Below, one piece after another: positions 1 to 8,421 of a stretch of 64,000 bases of DNA; positions within the stretch are counted from its first letter, which is position 1; each line of letters begins with the position of its first letter. The stretch comes from Actinomadura livida (lineage in GTDB: Bacteria > Actinomycetota > Actinomycetes > Streptosporangiales > Streptosporangiaceae). The translations under genes and the position numbers were made by a program. The DNA is taken from NCBI RefSeq assembly GCF_014648675.1, contig NZ_BMRO01000002.1:46256-110255 (forward strand), read 5' to 3'. The notes beneath the pieces are model-generated. The model did no database searches, had not been told where the DNA came from, and worked only from the letters and a program-made list of their open reading frames with translations.

Positions 1-1545
1 CTCGAACCAGGCGAAGTCCGCGTGGTTGGTGCTCGCGCGGCCGTTCGCGGTGGCGTACGGGCCGATGTAGACGCCGGTGAAACCGCCCGCGACCTGGCTG
101 CTCAGGATGTCGCCGTCCACGGGGTCGCCGAGCGGCGTCCAGCCGTCCGGCCCGGCCGCGTCGCCGGGCGCGTAGGACGCCCGGTACCAGCGGCCGCGGG
201 CCTCGAACCCGAGCCGGACCGGCCCGGAGACGGCCGGCGCCGCGGCCAGCACCGTCTCGATCCCCTGCTCCCGCTTGACGAGGCGGATGCCGTCGGCGGC
301 CGAGACGAGCACGACGTGGAAGTCGTTGTTCTGGACCAGGGCGAGACCCGCCCACTCCTCGTCGGCGGGGGCGAAGTCGAGCGAGGTGAACGCGGCGAAG
401 TCGCGGTGCTGCTGGCGCCGCCCGACGAACGAGGGGCTGGCGACGTCGGCGAGGCTCTCCGGCCGGACGCGCAGCCGCAGGTGCCCGGGGCGCTCGTCCA
501 GGCTCCACCAGCGTTCCCGCGGGGCGCGCAGCACGTTCCAGACGGGCGCCAGCTCCGGCCCGTCGAACTGGTCGCACTGCGGCACCGCGGGCCACGGGTG
601 CGGCGGGAGGGCGGGGACCGGCGGGTCGGGCTCCACCCGGCCGCCGGTCACCGGCCAGCCTTCCTCCCAGGTCACCGGGGTCAGGAACGTCTCCCGGCCG
701 AGGACGCACCGGTCGCCGTGGTGCGGCCGCATCCCGAGCAGGACCATCCACCAATCGCCGTCCGGCGTCTCGACGAGGTCGGCGTGGCCGGTCCCGACGA
801 TGGGATGGCCGGCGCCGAGGTTCCGGTGGGTCAGCACCGGGTTGCGCGGGTTCCCCCTGTACGGGCCGGTGACCTCGTCGGCCCGCGCGGCCATCACGGC
901 GTGGTCCAGCGCGGTGCCGCCCTCCGCCGTGAGCAGGTAGTACCGCCCGCCGATCTTGTAGAGGTGGGAGCCCTCCGACCAGATCGCGTCCTTCACCGCG
1001 CCGTCCCAGATGACGTGCTCCTCGCCGGTGAGGGCGAGGGCGGACGGGTCGAACTCGCGCAGCCAGATCTCCGTGTGCCCCTCGTACCGCCCGGTGAGCC
1101 GGGTGCCGGTGCACCAGGCGCGGCCGTCGTCGTCGAAGAACAGGGACGGGTCGATGCCCTCGCCGTCCAGCCGGTGCGCGTCCGACCACGGCCCGGCCGG
1201 ATCGGACGCGGTCAGCACGAAGTGCCCCGACCACTCCGGGCTGTCCACCAGCGTGCAGATCAGGTAGAAGCGCCCCTCCCCGCCCGGGGGCGCGTGGTGC
1301 CGCAGCGTCGGCGCGTACAGCCCGCCGGACGCGGGGACCTCCTGCAGCGGGAGCTGGTCCGGCCGGTCCAGCGCGTGCCCGATCTGCCGCCAGTGCACCA
1401 GGTCGCGGCTGTGGAACACCGGCAGGCCCGGGAACCACTCGAACGTCGACGTCACGAGGTAGAAGTCGTCGCCCACCCGGCAGATCGACGGATCGGGGTG
1501 GCACCCCGGCAGGACCGGGTTCTCGAATCGCGCGGCGGACGTCAC
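1..1545 (-). CDS. GH43 beta-xylosidase/arabinofuranosidase, C-terminus beyond the window
   Basis: Glycoside hydrolase family 43, probably removing xylose or arabinose from xylo-oligosaccharides in the cytoplasm (no signal peptide). The GTG start at 1545 overlaps the GH3 stop as GTGA. The N-terminus reads NPVLPGCHPDPSICRVGDD; the Asp near residue 18 is the family's general base. A second conserved Asp is in GIDPSLFFDDDG and the probable general acid Glu is in WSEGSHLYKIGG. After the five-blade propeller a beta-sandwich region (from about residue 310, near FDGPELAPVW) matches the GH43_C2 domain of beta-xylosidases of the GH43_11 type. The frame stays open to base 1 (515 codons seen), so little is missing. 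It is the last visible gene of the lacI-GH3-GH43 operon. Xylosidase versus arabinofuranosidase activity cannot be decided from the sequence. Confidence 0.85.
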   Translation of the reverse strand, partial: MTSAARFENPVLPGCHPDPSICRVGDDFYLVTSTFEWFPGLPVFHSRDLVHWRQIGHALDRPDQLPLQEVPASGGLYAPTLRHHAPPGGEGRFYLICTLVDSPEWSGHFVLTASDPAGPWSDAHRLDGEGIDPSLFFDDDGRAWCTGTRLTGRYEGHTEIWLREFDPSALALTGEEHVIWDGAVKDAIWSEGSHLYKIGGRYYLLTAEGGTALDHAVMAARADEVTGPYRGNPRNPVLTHRNLGAGHPIVGTGHADLVETPDGDWWMVLLGMRPHHGDRCVLGRETFLTPVTWEEGWPVTGGRVEPDPPVPALPPHPWPAVPQCDQFDGPELAPVWNVLRAPRERWWSLDERPGHLRLRVRPESLADVASPSFVGRRQQHRDFAAFTSLDFAPADEEWAGLALVQNNDFHVVLVSAADGIRLVKREQGIETVLAAAPAVSGPVRLGFEARGRWYRASYAPGDAAGPDGWTPLGDPVDGDILSSQVAGGFTGVYIGPYATANGRASTNHADFAWFE

Positions 1546-3872
1546 AGCAGCGTCACCTCCACCGGGACCGACAGGACCCGGTCCGCGCCGAGGACGCGGA
1601 CGGGGCCCTCCAGGGTGAACGAGTCCTCCAGGGGCGTGTCGGCGCTCGACCCGCCGACGTGGACGCCGATCTCGCCGGGCTCGACGATGCGCCGCAGGTC
1701 GGGCCCGGTGAACGAGGTCCGGTCGGCGTGCACGTCGAACTCGACCCGCGCCGCGTCGCCGGGCTCCAGGCGGACCCGGGCCCATCCGGCGAGCCAGCGC
1801 ACCGGCCGCACCACCGACGCGACCGGGTCGGACAGGTACAGCTGCACGACCTCGGTCCCCGGGCGGTCTCCCGTGTTGCGGACGACCGCGCTGACCGTGA
1901 CCGACCCGTCCGTGCCGGCCGGGCCGCCGACCCGCAGGCCGCCGTACTCGAACCGCGTCCAGGTCAGGCCGTGGCCGAACGGGAACAGCGGGGCCGGGTC
2001 GACCTCGCTCCAGTCGTGCGGGCCGTCCATCTTCGAGCGCAGGTAGGTGACGGGCGGGCCGGTCGGGGTGCGGGGCACGCTGATCGGCATCCGCCCGGAC
2101 GGCTCGACCCGTCCCGCGAGGACCCCGGCGACCGCCCGGCCGCCCTCCTCGCCCGGCAGGAACGCCTGCACGACGGCCGCGGCCCGGTCGGCGATGTCCC
2201 CCAGCGCGTAGGGGCGGCCGGTGAGCAGGACGACGACCGTGGGCGTGCCGGTGCCGATCACCGCGGCGGCCAGCTCGGCCTGCCGGCCCGGCAGCGCCAG
2301 GGTCTCGGCGTCGCAGCCCTCCCCGGACGTGCCGCGGCCGAACAGCCCGGCGCGGTCGCCGAGCGCCAGCACGCACAGCCCGGCATCGCGCGCCGCCGCC
2401 ACGGCCGCGTCGATGTCGGCGTCGTCGGCGACGAGGACGTCCTCGGACCCCGCCACCCGCACGCCGGGCAGCTCGTCCCGCAGCGCCTCCGCCAGCGTCG
2501 GGATCTCCACGCCCAGCGGCAGCTCCGGATGCTGCCGCCCGACGTGGCTCGGGAACGTGTAGCAGCCCATCATCGCGAACGGGTCCTCGGCGAGCGGCCC
2601 CGCCAGCACGACCCCGGAACCGGAGCGCAGCGGCAGCGCGCCGCCGTCGTTGGCCAGCAGCACGACCGACTCCTCGGCCAGCCGCCGCGCCAGCGCCCGG
2701 TGCTCGGGCGGGTCGAGGTCCAGGGCCGCGCCGTCCCCGTCGGCCGGCGGCCCGTCCAGCAGGCCCAGCTCGGCCTTGAGGGTGAGGACGCGCGCGGCGG
2801 CGCGGTCCAGCAGGTCCTCGGGCACGGCGCCCTGCCGGACCTGCTCGATCAGCGGCGTGCCGTAGCAGCGCACGGTCGGCAGCTCCATGTCGATCCCGGC
2901 CCGCAGGGCGAGCGCCGCGGCCTCGCCGCGGGAGGCGGCGACGCGGTGCCGGGTCTGCAGGAACGAGATGCCGAAGTAGTCGGCGACGACGATGCCCGTC
3001 AGGCCCAGCTGGTCGCGCAGCAGCCCGGTCAGCAGCCGCTCGTCGGCCGCGGCGGGCATCCCGTCCACGTCGGTGTAGGAGTGCATGACCGAGCGGGCGC
3101 CGCCGTCGCGCAGCGCCATCACGAACGGCTCGACGATGACGTCGGCGAACTCGCGCGGCCCGATCGGGGTGGGCGCCATGTTCCGGCCGGCGCGGGAGGC
3201 GGAGTAGCCGGCGAAGTGCTTGAGCGTCGAGACGATGCCGGATCGTTCCAAGCCCTGGACGTAGGCCGTGCCGAGGACGCTCACGAGGTACGGGTCCTCC
3301 CCGATGCACTCCTCCGTCCGGCCCCAGCGCGGGTCGCGGACGACGTCCAGCACCGGGGCGAGGCCCTGGTGGACGCCGGCCGCCCGCATGCTCGCGCCGA
3401 TCGCCGCGGCCATCTCGCCGACGAGGCCGGCGTCGAACGTCGCGCCCCAGGCCGGCGGGCTGGGGAACACGGTGGCGCCCCACGTCATGAAGCCGTTGAG
3501 GCACTCCTCGTGCGCGATCGCCGGGATGCCGAACCGGTTCGCGGCGGCGACGCGGCGCTGCAGCTCGCGGAGCCGGGCGGCGGACTCGGCGGCCGGGACG
3601 GGCACGGTCCCGTACACCCGGGTGAGCTGGCCGAGGCCGCGGTCGATGACCTCGTCCAGCGTCGGGGCGAGCTCGTGGGAGTCGTCCTCCATCGGGGCCA
3701 CGGGGGCGCCGGGCTCGGCGGGCATCGCCCAGTACCCGGCGAGCTGGCCCGCCTTCTCCTCCGGCGTCATCCGGGCCAGCAGGTCGGCGACCCGCTCGGC
3801 GACCGGCAGCCCGCGGTCGCGCCAGGGTTCACGGGTGGCGCTCGCGCTCGGGGCCGGGACGGCTTCGGTCAT
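1542..3872 (-). CDS. GH3 beta-glycosidase (beta-xylosidase/beta-glucosidase)
   Basis: A 776-residue family 3 glycoside hydrolase without a signal peptide, so probably an intracellular exo-hydrolase of imported oligosaccharides. The N-terminal (alpha/beta)8 domain has KHFAGYSASRAGRN and the nucleophile motif GIVVADYFGISFLQ (Asp). The second alpha/beta-sandwich domain follows (ESVVLLANDGGALPL), and a C-terminal fibronectin-III-like domain (VVRNTGDRPGTEVVQLYLSDP) ends it. ATG at 3872 overlaps the lacI stop as ATGA, which fixes the start; the frame is open further upstream only because it runs through lacI. The neighbouring importer and xylanolytic GH43 suggest xylobiose or xylo-oligosaccharides as substrate, as for bxlA of Streptomyces, but GH3 specificity is not readable from sequence. 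Confidence 0.9.
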   Translation of the reverse strand: MTEAVPAPSASATREPWRDRGLPVAERVADLLARMTPEEKAGQLAGYWAMPAEPGAPVAPMEDDSHELAPTLDEVIDRGLGQLTRVYGTVPVPAAESAARLRELQRRVAAANRFGIPAIAHEECLNGFMTWGATVFPSPPAWGATFDAGLVGEMAAAIGASMRAAGVHQGLAPVLDVVRDPRWGRTEECIGEDPYLVSVLGTAYVQGLERSGIVSTLKHFAGYSASRAGRNMAPTPIGPREFADVIVEPFVMALRDGGARSVMHSYTDVDGMPAAADERLLTGLLRDQLGLTGIVVADYFGISFLQTRHRVAASRGEAAALALRAGIDMELPTVRCYGTPLIEQVRQGAVPEDLLDRAAARVLTLKAELGLLDGPPADGDGAALDLDPPEHRALARRLAEESVVLLANDGGALPLRSGSGVVLAGPLAEDPFAMMGCYTFPSHVGRQHPELPLGVEIPTLAEALRDELPGVRVAGSEDVLVADDADIDAAVAAARDAGLCVLALGDRAGLFGRGTSGEGCDAETLALPGRQAELAAAVIGTGTPTVVVLLTGRPYALGDIADRAAAVVQAFLPGEEGGRAVAGVLAGRVEPSGRMPISVPRTPTGPPVTYLRSKMDGPHDWSEVDPAPLFPFGHGLTWTRFEYGGLRVGGPAGTDGSVTVSAVVRNTGDRPGTEVVQLYLSDPVASVVRPVRWLAGWARVRLEPGDAARVEFDVHADRTSFTGPDLRRIVEPGEIGVHVGGSSADTPLEDSFTLEGPVRVLGADRVLSVPVEVTLL

Positions 3873-4921
3873 CGCTCCTCCGAGGGTGGTGGTGCGGTGG
3901 AGGCGCGGACACGCAGATCGGTGGCCAGCTCCACGCGGGGGGTCAGGGGCGGCCGCCCGTCGAGCAGCTGGAGCAGGGTGCGGGCCGCGACGCGGCCCAT
4001 CTCCTCCAGCGGCTGCCGGACGGTCGTCAGCGGCGGCGACAGCCACTCGCAGGTCGGCAGGTCGTCGAAGCCGACGACGCTCAGGTCCTCGGGGATGCGC
4101 AGGCCGGCGAGCCGGGCCGCCTGGTAGGCGCCCATCGCCTGCTCGTCGCTGCCGGCGAAGACCGCCGTCGGCGGTTCCGGGAGCTCCAGCAGCTCGCGCG
4201 TGCGGGCGAACCCGCCCCGGTGGTGGAAGTCGCCGTAGCGGACGAGGTCCTTGTCGACGGCGATACCGGCGCGCTCCAGCGCCGTCCGGTAGCCGTCCAC
4301 CCGGGCCTGGGTGCAGAGCATGTCCTCCGGGCCGCCGATCATGCCGATGCGGCGGTGGCCCAGCTCGATCAGGTGCTCGGTGGCGGACATCCCGCCGGCC
4401 CAGTTGGTGGCGCCGACGCTGGCGATGTCGTTGTCCGGGATGTTCACCGGGTCGACGAGGACGAGCCCCACCCCGGCCCGCGCCAGCTGGTCGCGCTGGC
4501 GGCGGGTCATGCGGGACGTCACCAGGATGACGCCGTCGCTGTGGTGCAGTGCGGGCAGGTTCGCCCAGCTGGGCGGGCGCGCGTCGTCCTCCCGCACCAG
4601 CGAGACGACGACGCCGGTGCCGTGCTCGGCGCACTCGGCCTCCACGCCGCGCAGGATCTCCACCGCCCAGGGGCTGTCCAGCCCGGCGAGGACGAGGTCG
4701 ATCAGGCCGGACCGGCGGGCGCGCCGGGCGCCGCCGGGCCCGGGGTAGTTGTGGGTGCGCAGCAGCGCCTCGACCCGCTCGCGGGTCGCGGCGGCGACGT
4801 CGGTCCGGCCGTTGAGGACCTTGGACACCGTGGCGGGGGAGACGCCCGCCTCGGCGGCGATGAGCGCCAGCGTCGGCCGGGACGGCCGGTCCGGCATCTC
4901 GTCGGTGGTGCGCACGGGCAC
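3869..4921 (-). CDS. LacI-family repressor of the xylo-oligosaccharide locus (BxlR-like)
   Basis: A 350-residue LacI/GalR regulator. The helix-turn-helix and hinge are at the N-terminus (TLALIAAEAGVSPATVSKVL), followed by a periplasmic-binding-protein-like sugar domain with SVVGFDDLPTCEW and LTTVRQPLEEMGRVA. The start is GTG 4921, with AAGGAG 6 nt upstream. It heads the minus-strand operon lacI-GH3-GH43 and is divergent from an ABC sugar importer. In Streptomyces, BxlR represses a comparable bxlE-F-G-A set and is released by xylobiose; that role is inferred here from layout and operators. Inverted repeats at 4940-4970 and 5094-5107 are the obvious binding candidates. Confidence 0.9.
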   Translation of the reverse strand: MPVRTTDEMPDRPSRPTLALIAAEAGVSPATVSKVLNGRTDVAAATRERVEALLRTHNYPGPGGARRARRSGLIDLVLAGLDSPWAVEILRGVEAECAEHGTGVVVSLVREDDARPPSWANLPALHHSDGVILVTSRMTRRQRDQLARAGVGLVLVDPVNIPDNDIASVGATNWAGGMSATEHLIELGHRRIGMIGGPEDMLCTQARVDGYRTALERAGIAVDKDLVRYGDFHHRGGFARTRELLELPEPPTAVFAGSDEQAMGAYQAARLAGLRIPEDLSVVGFDDLPTCEWLSPPLTTVRQPLEEMGRVAARTLLQLLDGRPPLTPRVELATDLRVRASTAPPPSEER

Positions 4922-4939
4922 GCTCTTCTCCTTGCCGAG

Positions 4940-4970
4940 GAAACGATTGCGAACAGTATCGCAATGTTTC
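4940..4970. promoter_or_regulatory. Nested inverted repeat upstream of lacI (candidate operator)
   Basis: Perfect arms ATTGCGA (4946-4952) and TCGCAAT (4959-4965) flank a 6-nt spacer. Outer arms GAAAC (4940-4944) and GTTTC (4966-4970) extend them with a single bulged base. It lies 19-49 nt upstream of the lacI GTG, where an autoregulatory operator would sit. Binding is inferred. Confidence 0.6.
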
Positions 4971-5017
4971 GCAGACTCCTAGCCCCCAGTATCGATAACT
5001 CTTCCGCACCTAATTGC

Positions 5018-5066
5018 GGTCAACCGCCGCTGAGGGGTTGACCGTAGGGGGTCGCGTTCTTAGAGT
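5018..5066 (+). promoter_or_regulatory. Promoter of the sugar importer operon
   Basis: TTGACC at 5038-5043, a 17-nt spacer and TAGAGT at 5061-5066 form a near-consensus housekeeping promoter. The -35 hexamer is the right arm of a GGTCAACC/GGTTGACC inverted repeat (5018-5025 and 5036-5043). The left arm offers a -35 (TTGACC) on the minus strand for lacI, so divergent promoters may sit back to back; no good minus-strand -10 was found. Confidence 0.6.
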
Positions 5067-5093
5067 TCCACGTCAACGGAGCCCCGAAGACTT

Positions 5094-5107
5094 TCGAAAT
5101 ATTTCGA
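5094..5107. promoter_or_regulatory. Perfect palindrome TCGAAATATTTCGA (candidate LacI-family operator)
   Basis: A 14-bp perfect palindrome about 28 nt downstream of the importer -10 element. Its CGAAA/TTTCG arms resemble the motif reported for xylose-oligomer repressors in Streptomyces. The position suits a roadblock operator for the divergent LacI regulator. Assignment is inferred from motif and place. Confidence 0.65.
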
Positions 5108-5171
5108 GCCGAGATCGATCCGGTCGGCACGTCCAGGCCACCGGCCTCCACCCCCGATCCAGGAGACCACC

Positions 5172-6470
5172 ATGGGCATCCCTCACCTACCGCGCCGTTC
5201 CTTCCTCACCGCAGTCTCCGCGGGAGCCGTGCTGATCACGGCCGCGCCCATGCTGGCCGCCTGCGGCGGGGACGACTCCGGGTCGGGCGGCAAGGTCACG
5301 ATCGAATGGATGAACATCGCGACGACGGAGCCGTCGCAGAGCCTGTACCCGAAGATCGTCAAGGCGTTCGAGGCGCAGAACCCGAACGTCACCGTCAAGA
5401 CCACCAACCTGGAGAACGAGGCGTTCAAGTCGAAGATGACCGCGCTCGTCGCCTCCGGCGACCTGCCCGACATCTACGTGACCTGGGGCGGCGGCGTCCT
5501 GAAGCAGCAGATCGACGCCGGGCTGGTCAAGGACATCACCTCCGACGGGTCCAAGGTCCTCGGGACCATGACCGACGTCTCCAAGAAGCCGTACCAGTTC
5601 GACGGCAAGACCTACGCCGTCCCCTACGACATGGGGATGGTCGGCTTCTGGTACAACAAGAAGCACTTCGAGAAGGCCGGGATCGACGGGCCGCCGAAGA
5701 CCTGGGCCGAGTTCATGGACGCCGTCCGCAAGCTCAAGGACGCCGGCGTCACACCCATCGCGCTCGGCGGCAAGGACAAGTGGCCCGGCCACTACTACTG
5801 GTCCTACCTCGCGATGCGCATCGGCGGCATGCAGGCGATGGAGCAGGCCGCACAGAGCAACGACTTCAGCGGCGCCCCGTTCGTCCAGGCCGGTGAGAAG
5901 CTGAAGGAGCTGTCCGACCTGCAGCCCTTCCAGCAGGGGTTCCAGAACGCCGGCTACGACACGCCCGGCGGGCAGGCCGCGACCATGGGCGCCGGCAAGG
6001 CGGCCATGGAGCTGATGGGCCAGTGGGCGCCCGCCGTCCAGGTGGACGCGTCCGGCAACGAGCTGGGCGACGACCTCGGCTGGTTCCCGTTCCCGACCGT
6101 CGAGGGCGGGCCGGGCGCCGTGACCGACGTGTTCGGCGGCGGCAACGGCTTCGCGGTCAGCAAGGACGCGCCGAAGGAGGCCCTGGACTTCCTCACCTTC
6201 TTCATGAACGAGGCGAACGAGCGCGAGCAGGTGACCTCGGGCGCGTCCATGCCGGTCGTCAAGGGCGCCGAGAGCGCGCTGGACGACCCGAACCGCAAGA
6301 TGGTCGCCGAGGCGCTGAACACCTCGGCCGGCTTCCAGCTCTACCTGGACCAGGCGTTCCCGCCCGCCGTCGGCCAGGAGGTCAATGACAGCGTCGCCTC
6401 GCTCATCGCGGGCAAGAAGTCGGCCCAGGAGGTCACGCAGGCGGTCACCAAGGTGGCCAAGAGCCAATGA
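5172..6470 (+). CDS. ABC sugar importer, extracellular substrate-binding lipoprotein (BxlE-like)
   Basis: A 432-residue family-1 solute-binding protein. The N-terminus has a Tat-like RRSFLT signal and a lipobox MLAAC, making Cys31 the lipidated residue; mature sequence follows a Gly/Ser/Asp-rich spacer. Typical carbohydrate-binding features include SLYPKIVKAFEAQNPNVTV, DIYVTWGGGVLKQ and AVPYDMGMVGFWYNKKHFEK. CAGGAG precedes the ATG by about 8 nt. It starts an operon with two permeases (ATGA overlaps) and is divergent from the LacI-GH3-GH43 genes, so xylobiose or related oligosaccharides are the likely cargo (inferred). Confidence 0.9.
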   Translation: MGIPHLPRRSFLTAVSAGAVLITAAPMLAACGGDDSGSGGKVTIEWMNIATTEPSQSLYPKIVKAFEAQNPNVTVKTTNLENEAFKSKMTALVASGDLPDIYVTWGGGVLKQQIDAGLVKDITSDGSKVLGTMTDVSKKPYQFDGKTYAVPYDMGMVGFWYNKKHFEKAGIDGPPKTWAEFMDAVRKLKDAGVTPIALGGKDKWPGHYYWSYLAMRIGGMQAMEQAAQSNDFSGAPFVQAGEKLKELSDLQPFQQGFQNAGYDTPGGQAATMGAGKAAMELMGQWAPAVQVDASGNELGDDLGWFPFPTVEGGPGAVTDVFGGGNGFAVSKDAPKEALDFLTFFMNEANEREQVTSGASMPVVKGAESALDDPNRKMVAEALNTSAGFQLYLDQAFPPAVGQEVNDSVASLIAGKKSAQEVTQAVTKVAKSQ

Positions 6471-7459
6471 CCCTGTCCGCCACGACCGATGACCGGCCGC
6501 GGCACGCTGCACGGGCCCCGCGCGAGCGGGGCCCCAAGGCGTCCGCGGGCACCCGGCTGCGCGGCTGGCTGGCGAGCACCTGGTTCCTCGTCCCCGCGCT
6601 GCTGCTGTTCCTCTGCTTCGTCCTGACGCCGATCCTCGTCGCCTTCTTCACCAGCTTCTTCAAGTGGGGCGGCTTCGGCTTCCCCGACGACTTCGTCGGC
6701 CTGGACAACTTCCGGGGCCTGGCCGGCGACGAGGTCTTCCGCGGCGACCTGTGGCGCGGCTTCCTGCTGGTCGTGCTCACCCTGGTCCTCCAGCTCCCGC
6801 TGGCCCTCGCGACCGCGGTGCTGCTGAACCAGCGGATGCGCGGCCGGGCGGTCTACCGGGCGATCTTCTTCGCGCCCTTCATCCTGTCCGAGGTGATCGC
6901 GGGCGTCCTGTTCGGCATCATCTTCCTGCCGGGCAACGGGCTCGCCGACACCCTCGTCGAGGACCTGCCGCTGCTCGGCGGCCTCGCCGGCAAGTGGTTC
7001 TCCGACCCCGACACCGCGCTGCCCACGCTGATCGCCGTCATGACGTGGAAGTACTTCGGCTTCCACATGATGATCTACCTCGCCGGGCTGCAGGGCATCC
7101 CGAAGGAGGTCCTGGAGGCCGCGTCCATCGACGGGGCGGGGGCCTGGCGGCGGTTCCGCAGCGTGACGCTGCCGCTGCTGGCACCGACCCTGCGGATCAG
7201 CGTGTTCCTGTCCGTCATCGGCACGATCCAGCTGTTCGACCTCGTGTGGGTCACCACGACGGGCGGGCCGACGCATGCAACGGAGACGATGGCCGTCACC
7301 ATGTACGAGTTCGGGTTCAAGCGGTACCAGATGGGCTACGCCAGCGCGATCAGCGTGGCCATGTTCGTGATCAGCATGGTCTTCTCCCTGCTGTACCAGC
7401 GCTACGCGCTCAGCCGCGACCTGCAGGGCGCGGTCACCTCCGCGGGAGGCCGCCGATGA
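6467..7459 (+). CDS. ABC sugar importer permease, MalF type (BxlF-like)
   Basis: A 330-residue inner-membrane permease of the MalF/UgpA class. After a basic, disordered N-terminus of about 35 residues there are six likely membrane segments beginning WFLVPALLLFLCFVLTPI. The EAA loop that contacts the ATPase reads EVLEAASIDGAGAWRRFRSVTLPLL. The ATG overlaps the binding-protein stop (ATGA), so the two are translationally coupled. It should pair with the next gene as a heterodimer. No ATP-binding gene follows, which is normal for actinomycete CUT1 importers that share one MsiK ATPase. Confidence 0.92.
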   Translation: MTLSATTDDRPRHAARAPRERGPKASAGTRLRGWLASTWFLVPALLLFLCFVLTPILVAFFTSFFKWGGFGFPDDFVGLDNFRGLAGDEVFRGDLWRGFLLVVLTLVLQLPLALATAVLLNQRMRGRAVYRAIFFAPFILSEVIAGVLFGIIFLPGNGLADTLVEDLPLLGGLAGKWFSDPDTALPTLIAVMTWKYFGFHMMIYLAGLQGIPKEVLEAASIDGAGAWRRFRSVTLPLLAPTLRISVFLSVIGTIQLFDLVWVTTTGGPTHATETMAVTMYEFGFKRYQMGYASAISVAMFVISMVFSLLYQRYALSRDLQGAVTSAGGRR

Positions 7460-8286
7460 CCCGCCAGGCGATCGCGCGGAGCATCTCCCGGCACACGCTG
7501 GTCTGGGTACTCGGCTCGTTCATCGTCGTCCCGCTGCTGTACGCGGTGCTGGCCGGCCTCAAGACCACGGGCGCCCTCACCACCAACCCGATCGGGCTGC
7601 CGGACGAGTGGATGTTCTCCAACTACGGCACCGTCCTGTCGTCCGGCGCCTTCTGGCAGCAGGTCGGCAACAGCGTCATGATCGCCGTCCTCACCACGGC
7701 GATCACGGTCGCGGTGTCGGCGCTGGCGGCGTTCGCGTTCGCCCGCTACGCCTTCCGCGGCCGCGAGGTCTTCTTCACGGCGTTCGCGGCGGGGCTGATG
7801 TTCCCGCCGGCGGTGGCGGTGCTGCCGCTGTTCGTCCTGCTGCGCCAGTTCGGGCTGCTGAACAACCCCCTCGGCGTGATCCTGCCGCAGGCCGCGTTCG
7901 CGCTGCCCATCACGATCATCATCCTCCGCTCCTTCTTCCGGACGATCCCGGCCGAGCTGGAGGAGGCGGCGATCATGGACGGCTGCACCAGGTTCGGCTT
8001 CTTCTGGCGCATCCTGCTGCCGATGGCGCGGCCCGCCATCGGCACCGTGTCCGTCCTCGCCATCGTGACGAGCTGGAACAACTTCTTCCTGCCGCTGCTG
8101 GTGCTGGCCGACGAGAAGTGGCACACGATCCCCGTCGGCATCCAGCAGTTCCAGGGGCAGTACTCGACGGACTACGCCATGGTCATGGCCTACATCGTGC
8201 TGGCGATGATCCCCGCCCTGCTGTTCTACGCCGTGGCCGAGCGCCAGCTGATCGGAGGTCTCACCGCGGGCGCCACCAAGGGCTGA
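7456..8286 (+). CDS. ABC sugar importer permease, MalG type (BxlG-like)
   Basis: A 276-residue permease with about six membrane helices. The MalG-type EAA motif is ELEEAAIMDGCTRFGFFWRI, and the C-terminus is the short tail usual for this subunit. It starts with an ATGA overlap on the preceding permease and ends the importer operon. The next gene (LPMO) is 135 nt downstream and probably has its own signals. Confidence 0.92.
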   Translation: MTRQAIARSISRHTLVWVLGSFIVVPLLYAVLAGLKTTGALTTNPIGLPDEWMFSNYGTVLSSGAFWQQVGNSVMIAVLTTAITVAVSALAAFAFARYAFRGREVFFTAFAAGLMFPPAVAVLPLFVLLRQFGLLNNPLGVILPQAAFALPITIIILRSFFRTIPAELEEAAIMDGCTRFGFFWRILLPMARPAIGTVSVLAIVTSWNNFFLPLLVLADEKWHTIPVGIQQFQGQYSTDYAMVMAYIVLAMIPALLFYAVAERQLIGGLTAGATKG

Positions 8287-8421
8287 GGACCGGGGCCGCC
8301 CGGCACGCGCGGGCGTGCGGAAACACGGCGGTGAAAGGGTGAAAAGGCTGTTCACCGGCCTCACCGGCCGGGGTTAGCGTCCGGGTGGACCTATCTCTCC
8401 GACCCCCGTGAACGGAGGACG

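Noticed and set aside
22..2046. A 674-codon plus-strand open frame opposite GH43 and GH3
   Set aside because: It is Arg/Val/Pro-rich without any domain and exactly antisense to two well-supported glycosidase genes; such frames are normal in very GC-rich DNA.
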